A stretch of DNA of 49,874 nt from a virus. Location: the IMG/VR virus record IMGVR_UViG_3300036822_000055, positions 1 through 49,874 of that record, one strand, 5' to 3'. The translations under genes and the position numbers were made by a program. Of this stretch, positions 43,065 to 48,701 are shown in pieces (the stretch's first letter is position 1; each line of letters begins with the position of its first letter). The notes below the pieces were generated by a model that had not been told where the DNA came from, did no database searches, and saw only the letters and a list, made by a program, of their open reading frames with translations.

Positions 43065-44017
43065 TCCGCCAGCAGATGGCCCGCCAGCAACAGCCTCACG
43101 TGCCAACCATCGAAGAACTCTGCAGCGGCTATCTGGAGTATATCGAGGCGCGCGGTCGCGTCCGCAGCAACCGCTACGTGCTGGTTGCGGTGCGCCGGGA
43201 ACTGGGCTTGTGCAAGGTGAGCGAGCTGATTGATGACTGGCAAGACGACTATCAGGCTACGCGTTCCGGGATTAGTTCCGGCACGCTGCGTCGTGAGATG
43301 ACTTCACTAAAAGCAGTGCTGAACTGGGCGATCAAGAAAAAGCTGATCAGCCGGGATACGATGCCGGAGTTCGAGATGCCAGCGTCGGGCGCGGCTCGCG
43401 CGGCGCATCTGGAGCCAGACCAGGAGCAGTGGTTTTGGGACCAGGCAATTGCCTGGGGTCACCGGACCGATCTGCCGCTGCGAAGCCGAGACGCGGCCTA
43501 CCGGGTGATGTTGTTCGTCACGATCGGGATGTCCACGGCAGCGCGGCGTGGGGCGATCTATCAACTGACCTGGAACCGCATCGATCTGGCACGCAAGACT
43601 ATCGATTTCCGCGTGCCTGGGCAGCGAACAACGCGAAAGCGTAAGGTTCAGGTGCCGATCGCCACGCGGCTTCTGCCGGTGCTGCAGGAAGCCGCGGCCC
43701 GCGCACCGCAAGACGCTTTAGGGCGCCCTATGGGGCGCGTGCTGGGCGATGCCGGCTGTATCCGCAGGGCCTTCATCGCGTTCGCCGAGATAGTGGGCAT
43801 GCCCTGGGTGACGCCGCATGTGCTGCGCCACACCTGGGCAACCCTCGCGGCGCTCAACGGCGTGCCCTGGGACCACATGGCCAACATCATGGGTGATGAC
43901 ATCAAAACCATCATCGCCAACTATGTGCACTATCGACCGGACTATTTAAGGAGTTCGATCGACCATCATATTACCCCGCCCAACGCGCCGACCCCAGCAC
44001 TTGCTGTTGGGCCTTGA
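42884..44017 (+). CDS. Tyrosine integrase
   Basis: A 377-residue site-specific recombinase starting at GTG 42884 with GGAG upstream. An N-terminal arm-binding/SAM-like domain (residues ~70-150, with LCSGYLEYIEARGRVRS) precedes the catalytic domain. Catalytic residues: Arg221 in STAARRGA, His312 and Arg315 in HVLRHTW, and Tyr347 in ANYVHY. The usual second His/Trp in the LGH motif is replaced (IMGDD), which is unusual. The enzyme should insert the phage genome into the host chromosome. No attP could be identified nearby from sequence alone. Confidence 0.92.
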   Translation: MVTRAHDPNEPSAIRTSKLKTNAQGYWEIHWSEKGRSRCQSCRTKDAAVARSAFHEWQDLIRQQMARQQQPHVPTIEELCSGYLEYIEARGRVRSNRYVLVAVRRELGLCKVSELIDDWQDDYQATRSGISSGTLRREMTSLKAVLNWAIKKKLISRDTMPEFEMPASGAARAAHLEPDQEQWFWDQAIAWGHRTDLPLRSRDAAYRVMLFVTIGMSTAARRGAIYQLTWNRIDLARKTIDFRVPGQRTTRKRKVQVPIATRLLPVLQEAAARAPQDALGRPMGRVLGDAGCIRRAFIAFAEIVGMPWVTPHVLRHTWATLAALNGVPWDHMANIMGDDIKTIIANYVHYRPDYLRSSIDHHITPPNAPTPALAVGP

Positions 44018-44035
44018 GACGAAAGGAAAAGTGAG

Positions 44036-44332
44036 ATGTGGTTACCCAATGCATTGGTTAGCGAGGTCGAAGACTTGGTCTCGGTGTTCTATGTGAACTA
44101 CGCGACCACACGCTTGTGGGCGGAGCACCGCGAGAAAGGCGAACCCTTGGTTTTCTCCGGCTGGTATTGGGCGAAGGGACCACGCGAGGGTGGTCCCTTC
44201 AAATCACGCAGCGCCTGCTTTCGAGATGCTTGGTATCACATGGTGCAGAAGCGCACCCCGCCGGTGTTGCATGCCGAAGCGATCAAAGCTGAACGCAAGC
44301 TGCGCCGTGAAAGCGCGAGGCAAGTGGCGTGA
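44036..44332 (+). CDS. Hypothetical protein downstream of integrase
   Basis: A 98-residue protein with AAAGGAAA before ATG 44036. It has a Trp/Tyr-rich middle (LVFSGWYWAKGPREGGPF) and a basic C-terminal helix (EAIKAERKLRRESARQ). An 8-bp inverted repeat GGGACCAC/GTGGTCCC lies inside the gene (44177-44198). No family recognised. Its stop overlaps the next GTG start. Confidence 0.65.
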   Translation: MWLPNALVSEVEDLVSVFYVNYATTRLWAEHREKGEPLVFSGWYWAKGPREGGPFKSRSACFRDAWYHMVQKRTPPVLHAEAIKAERKLRRESARQVA

Positions 44333-44838
44333 AACTGCCGAAGCAAAAAGCCAACCCGAAGCTCAAAGAACTGGCCGGGACCATCCGAGAGGCGATGCGG
44401 CAGCGTCAGCTGGACGTGCGGGGACTGACCGCGGCGCTGGGCATGACCAACGAGCAGCGCGGCGCAGTGGCCAACTGGGTGACCGGCAAGAACGGTCCCA
44501 ACGGGCTGGTGCGGCCCAAGCTGGCCGAGATCCTGGGCGTGCCCGAGGACCGGCTGACCGCGCCAACGCGTGGCGGTGGCCGCACGGTGTCGAACTTCAA
44601 AGCCCCGAGTGACGTGCTGGGACCAGCGCAGCGTGCGGTGGCCCTGGTGCAAACCCGTCAGCAGTCGCCGGAGATCTTGCAGGGACCACCGCCGGCCACC
44701 GATGTGTTCGTCATCCGGGCGCGCAGCGATGGCAGCATGCAGGTCCGGCTGGACGCCAACGTGCCGTTCGCCAAGGGCACGCAACTGGTGCAGTTCCTGC
44801 TGAACTTTGGACTGGTAGCCGGAGCCGACACAGAGTGA
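44329..44838 (+). CDS. HTH DNA-binding protein
   Basis: A 169-residue protein starting at GTG 44329 (GTGA overlap). Residues ~8-75 are a Cro/CI-like helix-turn-helix: ELAGTIREAMRQRQLDVRGLTAALGM, then AVANWVTGKNGPNGLVRPKLAEILGVPEDRL. A beta-like C-terminal domain (ATDVFVIRARSDGSMQVRLDANV) may bind a partner or dimerise. It is a second regulator on the lysogeny side, perhaps Cro- or antirepressor-like. Confidence 0.72.
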   Translation: MKLPKQKANPKLKELAGTIREAMRQRQLDVRGLTAALGMTNEQRGAVANWVTGKNGPNGLVRPKLAEILGVPEDRLTAPTRGGGRTVSNFKAPSDVLGPAQRAVALVQTRQQSPEILQGPPPATDVFVIRARSDGSMQVRLDANVPFAKGTQLVQFLLNFGLVAGADTE

Positions 44839-45032
44839 GCACGTGGGACGTCGATGAGCAACGGCTGCGCATGGAGTGGCTGACAATGCAGATGAAAAAA
44901 GCCGAGTTCGATATGGAGATGGAACGCCGCAAGTTGACGCGGCAGACCTGGGCGATTGCGTTGACGAGTGTCGGCGTTGTCGTCGCGGCGTTCGCGGCCG
45001 GCGCGGCGTGGATGCACTTCCTGGCCGGCTAA
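44835..45032 (+). CDS. Single-pass membrane protein with N-terminal coiled coil
   Basis: A 65-residue protein starting at GTG 44835 (GTGA overlap). Residues ~8-35 form a charged coiled coil (RLRMEWLTMQMKKAEFDMEMERR), followed by one transmembrane helix (~39-61) ending at the C-terminus. Tail-anchored topology is likely. It resembles hemolysin XhlA-like phage proteins in layout; a holin or exclusion role is possible. Confidence 0.65.
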   Translation: MSTWDVDEQRLRMEWLTMQMKKAEFDMEMERRKLTRQTWAIALTSVGVVVAAFAAGAAWMHFLAG

Positions 45033-45046
45033 AAAGGAGTGGCCTT

Positions 45047-45283
45047 ATGACCGTTTTCTTGGCCGCCATAGCGGGTCCCCTCGCGCTATTTGGAGCCACC
45101 GTGAACCTCGCCTTGGCCGGCTATTATCTCCTGCTGATACGGCGTCAGTACCAGCTGAACTTCCTGCTGCAGAAGCTGTGCATCGACGCGTTCCTTCGCC
45201 AGCACCTGCCGATTTGGGGACCATGGGGGGACGCCTTTGACATGAACCTCAAAATCGACATCCGATCCAAGGAGACTTTGTAA
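45047..45283 (+). CDS. Small membrane protein
   Basis: A 78-residue protein; ATG 45047 follows AAAAAGGAG. Residues ~3-31 are one long or two short hydrophobic segments (FLAAIAGPLALFGATVNLALAGYYLLLI), then a basic turn RRQYQ and a soluble tail. Clustered with other membrane proteins it may be part of a holin set or a lysogenic conversion cluster. No family recognised. Confidence 0.65.
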   Translation: MTVFLAAIAGPLALFGATVNLALAGYYLLLIRRQYQLNFLLQKLCIDAFLRQHLPIWGPWGDAFDMNLKIDIRSKETL

Positions 45284-45284
45284 G

Positions 45285-45500
45285 ATGGAAGCCTTCATCA
45301 CCGTCAACGACACCCCGTTGACGGCCTCGCAATCAATGACCGTGCGCGTGGCGCTGGCGACGTTCGCGATGGACCTGCAGGACCCCGCGGCCTTGGGTGA
45401 CGACGAACACGGCGCCAGGATGATCGAGGGCTATCTGAGCGCCATCCGGGCGATCTATCGGCTGATGCATCCGACCGGAGAGCAGCACAGCGGCACATGA
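45285..45500 (+). CDS. Small hypothetical protein
   Basis: A 71-residue soluble protein with GGAG upstream, starting 2 nt after the previous stop. It has SMTVRVALATFAMDLQDPAAL and a second helix MIEGYLSAIRAIYRLMHPT. No family recognised. Coupled by 4-nt overlap (ATGA) to the next micro-gene. Confidence 0.65.
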   Translation: MEAFITVNDTPLTASQSMTVRVALATFAMDLQDPAALGDDEHGARMIEGYLSAIRAIYRLMHPTGEQHSGT

Positions 45501-45628
45501 TTTCGTGGTGGTGGCTTATCTTCGTCGGCTGGGCGATGGGCACCGTGGGCGTGCTGCTGGGCGTTCGCCTGGGCGATCAGATCGCAACACTGCGGCTGTG
45601 CTCTCGGCCGGAGGAACGTGACGACTAG
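45497..45628 (+). CDS. 43-residue membrane protein
   Basis: Starts at an ATGA overlap with the preceding gene. The product begins MISWWWLIFVGWAMGTVGVL, one Trp-rich transmembrane helix, and ends in a charged tail CSRPEERDD. The coupling and Trp-rich helix favour a real gene. It ends the membrane-protein cluster just before a hairpin. Confidence 0.55.
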   Translation: MISWWWLIFVGWAMGTVGVLLGVRLGDQIATLRLCSRPEERDD

Positions 45629-45641
45629 GGGGGCGTCACAC

Positions 45642-45685
45642 GAAGGGCGGTAACCCCCTCGTTCTGTAGAGGATTACCGCCCTTC
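45642..45685 (+). terminator. Long-stem hairpin after the membrane-protein cluster
   Basis: A perfect 12-bp inverted repeat, GAAGGGCGGTAA (45642-45653) and TTACCGCCCTTC (45674-45685), with a 20-nt loop, followed by TTAGTC. The stem is strong but the T-run is poor, so it is a terminator or the first element of the structured RNA region that follows. Confidence 0.5.
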
Positions 45686-45734
45686 TTAGTCTCGCGACAC
45701 GACCCGCGATCCACAACGGGGCAGGACACCACTC

Positions 45735-45831
45735 CTACCACGAGAGGGCGTGCTGTCCCTTGGGTTGGAAAGCAAGGGGCAGACGCCACTGGTAGATATG
45801 GCGCTTTCCTCCGTAGGCTGCAAGTGAAAGC
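45735..45831. ncRNA. Candidate structured RNA between membrane cluster and primase gene
   Basis: The gap 45629-45953 has no credible gene but folds well. Helix pairs stack coaxially: CTACCA (45735-45740)/TGGTAG (45790-45795), GGCGT (45747-45751)/ACGCC (45783-45787), TGTCCCTTG (45754-45762)/CAAGGGGCA (45773-45781) closing a 10-nt loop. A second hairpin follows, GCTTTC (45803-45808)/GAAAGC (45826-45831), with CCTCCGTAGG in its loop. The rest (45686-45734, 45832-45953) carries GACACGAC (45695) and ACGACACC (45889-45896) operator-like half-sites. A regulatory RNA, leader or single-strand origin are all possible; strand is unknown. Confidence 0.4.
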
Positions 45832-45953
45832 CTCTTGCCGAAGGCCGCGTAACGGGTGCAGGGTTCGTGTCTTGCCGGTGACACACACACGACACCGCGC
45901 AAGCGACACGCCGCCGAACACCGTCCACCCTGACCGCGAGAGGGAGCCAGCGC

Positions 45954-46526
45954 ATGAACGCGCCATCTGGCCATAGTCAAATCTTGTCCGAAATCACCAA
46001 CGAGCTGTTCCTGCAGACGATCTTCGGGGACCAGTGGGAAGACGCCCTGATCGCCGGCTTTCCGGGCGATCCCCGGGTGGCGAGCGAGGCGCACTGGACG
46101 GCCTATCCAGCGCACCGGTTGCCGGGGCCGGCGGAGCAGGCGCGACTGAACATGTATTTCTGCCCGTCCCTGGTGCGGCGGACCCGGCGGGTGCTGGGCG
46201 AGTTCGTGAGTTTCCACGTCATCGTGGTGGACGACTACGGGACAAAAGTCGAAGCCGGCACACCGGAGGCAATCCTGGGGACTGGTCCCAACTACATGCT
46301 GGAAACCTCGCCGGGCAATTACCAGGCGGGCTGGTTCGTTAAGCCCCCGATCACTGACCTGGCCTGGCTGCGGGGCATCCTCAAACAGTTGCGCGGCTTG
46401 ATCGGCGGCGACGCCGACAACCTGGCTGACCCGATGATCTGGCGCCGGCTGCCGGTCGGGACCAACGGGAAGTGCCGGTCGGAAACCTGGCGAACCGACC
46501 TGGCGCCGGAGGGCTGGCGGCCATGA
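45954..46526 (+). CDS. RepB-type (AEP-like) DNA primase
   Basis: A 190-residue protein with GGGAG before the ATG. It shows the RepB_primase pattern: VVVDDYGTKVE with the paired acidic residues of motif I, PNYMLETSPGNYQAGWFV, and RRLPVGTNGKC. This compact archaeo-eukaryotic-type primase domain makes primers and is normally paired with a helicase, here the VirE protein encoded directly downstream with a 4-nt overlap. It is shorter than plasmid versions that carry extra domains. An origin candidate lies after the pair. Confidence 0.8.
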   Translation: MNAPSGHSQILSEITNELFLQTIFGDQWEDALIAGFPGDPRVASEAHWTAYPAHRLPGPAEQARLNMYFCPSLVRRTRRVLGEFVSFHVIVVDDYGTKVEAGTPEAILGTGPNYMLETSPGNYQAGWFVKPPITDLAWLRGILKQLRGLIGGDADNLADPMIWRRLPVGTNGKCRSETWRTDLAPEGWRP

Positions 46527-48130
46527 GCCTCACCAAAGCACAGCTCGAAGCGGCCGTGGGACCAGTAACCCCTGTGCCGGTCCCGAGCGGGACCACTGCG
46601 CTGCCGGATCCGCAGGAGATCGAGGCCGACGGGATCCTCCAGGCGTTTCGTTTGCTGGGGCGCGTGCAGGGCGCCGGGCGCTTCACCAACATGGGCTTTG
46701 GCTTCGACGTGACCTGCCCGTGGCACGAGGAACACTCGGTCAGGGCGCCCACGGGGGCGGTCTATGTGCCGGTGCACCAACGCTTCCGCTGCCACCACGG
46801 GCACTGCCAGGACCGTGACATGGGTGAAGTGCGGGCGCGGCTGGACCAGCTGCTGCGGGACGACAGCGGCGGGGTGACGATCACCGCGGCGCTGGAGTTC
46901 GACGCGGTGGATCCGACCCAGCTGCCGGGGCGGGACTGGAAATCCCGCTGGCAGTGCACTGGAAAGAAGGGAGGCGGTCTCCCCGCGGGGAACGCGTTCA
47001 ACGTGATGGTGGCGTTGCAGGCGGCGCCGGAGTTCACCGCGCAGGCGTTCGGCTTCAATCAGTTCACACTGCGAGAGATGTTGCTGCAGGAGCTACCGGG
47101 GATCAAACCGGGGACCACACCGGGGGTGCCGCGGCCGTGGCGGGACCAGGACACGGTCTTGCTGCAGATCTGGCTGCAGGGACAGGGCTTGCTCAACGTG
47201 ACGACCACGACGGTGGACGGCGCGGTCAGCACGCTGATGCATGAGCGCGCCTATCATCCAGTGCGCGACTGGCTGAGCACTCTGGTGTGGGACCGCGTGC
47301 CGCGGCTGGAGACGTGGCTGTCACGGTATGCGGGCACGCGGCAGGATGCCTACCACGCCCATATCGGGCGCTGGTTCCTGATGATGATGTGCCGACGCAT
47401 CGCCGAGCCGGGGTGCCGGGCGGACTACATGCTCGTCCTTGAAGGACCGCAGGGCCAGGAGAAATCCACCTTCTTACGGATGTTGACCGGCGCAGCGTGG
47501 TTTTCAGATAACCTGCCCGACATCGGGACCAAAGAGGCATCTGCGCATCTGGTGGGACGCTGGCTGGTCGAGGTGGCCGAGATGGACCAGTTCGACCGGG
47601 CTGAGAGCGCAGCCATGAAAGCCTTTGTCACACGCACCACCGAGCAATACCGCCGCGCTTACGGACGCAGGACAGTGAGCGAGCCGCGGCAGTGCGTGTT
47701 TGCCGGCACCGTCAACCACCGCAGCTACCTGAAAGACGAAACCGGCAACCGCCGCTATTGGCCGGTCGCGGTTGGGCAGATTGACCTACCTGGACTGATC
47801 GAAAACCGGGACCAGTTGTTCGCCGAGGCGTGGGACCGCGCGGTCACTCAGGGCGAGCAATACTGGCCGGACCCTACGTTCGAGGACCTGTTTATCCAGC
47901 CCGAGCAGGACGAGCGGCTAGAGCCTGATCCGTGGGACCATTTGGTTAAGGCGTTCCTTCAACACAAAAAGCAGGTGCTGATCCACGAGGTCATCACCGC
48001 ATGCACTGGCGGGGGGAGCGGGCAGTTGAACACGTCGAACCGAAACCGGGTGATGCGGATTATGGAGACGCTGCGGTGGAAACGCGGGAAGCGTGGCAAC
48101 AGTGGCGAGCGTTTCTGGTATCCGGGCTAA
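46523..48130 (+). CDS. VirE-family primase-helicase with CHC2-like zinc motif
   Basis: A 535-residue protein coupled by ATGA to the primase gene. The N-terminal region has TCPWHEEHSVR and FRCHHGHCQD, a CHC2-like zinc-binding set. The C-terminal VirE ATPase domain has MLVLEGPQGQEKSTFLRML as Walker A, VEVAEMDQFDRAE as Walker B region, and a sensor region FAGTVNHRSYLKDETGNRRYWPV typical of the family. In Walker A the Gly before Lys is Glu (QEKS), a deviation. VirE proteins serve as replicative helicases in many temperate phages, with PolA and DUF2815 partners as in this genome. The C-terminal ~60 residues look like a small winged helix. Confidence 0.88.
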   Translation: MSLTKAQLEAAVGPVTPVPVPSGTTALPDPQEIEADGILQAFRLLGRVQGAGRFTNMGFGFDVTCPWHEEHSVRAPTGAVYVPVHQRFRCHHGHCQDRDMGEVRARLDQLLRDDSGGVTITAALEFDAVDPTQLPGRDWKSRWQCTGKKGGGLPAGNAFNVMVALQAAPEFTAQAFGFNQFTLREMLLQELPGIKPGTTPGVPRPWRDQDTVLLQIWLQGQGLLNVTTTTVDGAVSTLMHERAYHPVRDWLSTLVWDRVPRLETWLSRYAGTRQDAYHAHIGRWFLMMMCRRIAEPGCRADYMLVLEGPQGQEKSTFLRMLTGAAWFSDNLPDIGTKEASAHLVGRWLVEVAEMDQFDRAESAAMKAFVTRTTEQYRRAYGRRTVSEPRQCVFAGTVNHRSYLKDETGNRRYWPVAVGQIDLPGLIENRDQLFAEAWDRAVTQGEQYWPDPTFEDLFIQPEQDERLEPDPWDHLVKAFLQHKKQVLIHEVITACTGGGSGQLNTSNRNRVMRIMETLRWKRGKRGNSGERFWYPG

Positions 48131-48145
48131 GGCGTCAGGGTGTGC

Positions 48146-48162
48146 CAAGGGATAAGCCCTTG
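48146..48162 (+). terminator. Short hairpin after the primase-helicase gene
   Basis: CAAGGG (48146-48151) pairs with CCCTTG (48157-48162) around ATAAG, followed by TAGTATATATATAAC. It lies 16 nt after the stop. No real T-run, so termination strength is uncertain. Confidence 0.4.
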
Positions 48163-48163
48163 T

Positions 48164-48280
48164 AGTATATATATAACTGACAGACTGACAGACCTGTCTG
48201 TCAGATCTTATGTTATATGAGCTTATCTAAGAGGGGGGCTATGTCGTTCTAATACGCGTAACATATATTTTCCTATAGGG
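48164..48280. other. Candidate replication origin (AT-rich with palindrome)
   Basis: In this GC-rich genome, this is the most AT-rich stretch: TAGTATATATATAAC, then TCTTATGTTATATGAG and AACATATATTTTCC. Embedded is a perfect 9-bp dyad CTGACAGAC-ct-GTCTGTCAG (48185-48204), preceded by a direct copy of CTGACAGA (48177-48184). Iterated and palindromic initiator-like sites beside an unwinding element and directly after primase and helicase genes fit a phage origin. Initiator identity is unknown. Confidence 0.5.
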
Positions 48281-48325
48281 TTTTACGGGACCCCTGAAAG
48301 GCTGTCAAAGGCGTCTGTTCGTCAG

Positions 48326-48392
48326 GACCACAACTTGTGTGGTCAAAACCTCCGTAGGGCGATGAACAGCGAAAACCTCCGTAGGGCGATGA
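48326..48392. repeat. Hairpin and 21-bp direct repeat
   Basis: A 7-bp hairpin GACCACA/TGTGGTC (48326-48344) is followed by two exact copies of a 21-bp unit that begins AAAACCTCCGTAGG and ends GCGATGA, at 48345-48365 and 48372-48392 (27-bp period). The core CCTCCGTAGG also occurs at about 45808 in the structured RNA region. Protein-binding iterons near the origin are a reasonable reading. Confidence 0.7.
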
Positions 48393-48701
48393 GACCCAGG
48401 CGCCGCGCCGGCGGGTGCGCGCGGCACCCTCGGCCTCGGCGCCCTTCCCGCTCCTGCGCCAGGGGGGCGCAGGGGCGGGTGGCGTTACGCCAGGGGTGGC
48501 AGGGTGGGGCGGGCGGCACGTGCCGCCAGGACGCGCCTACAACGGGCGCAGCGCCATGACGGGGGCGTGTCGCGCCATGTGGTGCGCCATGTGCCGCGGG
48601 CGCCTAGCGCCCCCGCCACAAGGCCACACATGGTCAAGGCGTTGGCGCCGCGTGCGAGGTGCACGCGGCGTCCGATGCGGGGGGCGGTCATCCGCCTAGT
48701 C
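48393..48701. other. GC-rich non-coding region with several palindromes
   Basis: No credible gene is present. Palindromes include TGGCGTTACGCCA (48480-48492), the 16-mer GGCGGCACGTGCCGCC (48512-48527) and GGGCGCctaGCGCCC near 48600, plus a direct repeat of GCGCCATGTG near 48575-48597. It separates the convergent primase-helicase and CobT-like genes. It may hold terminators for both or a packaging site. Confidence 0.45.

Noticed and set aside
45855-45890. GGGTTCG-containing stretch resembling a tRNA T-arm
   Set aside because: The possible loop is 8 nt, the loop sequence deviates, and no acceptor, D or anticodon arms can be built around it.
45735-46217. Minus-strand ORF of 160 codons across the structured gap and primase start
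   Set aside because: Arg/Pro/His-rich composition, no ribosome site, and antisense to a gene with clear primase motifs.
48335-48559. Plus-strand ORF covering the 21-bp repeats
   Set aside because: It reads Arg/Gly/Pro-rich sequence with no ribosome site; the repeated peptide only mirrors the DNA repeat.
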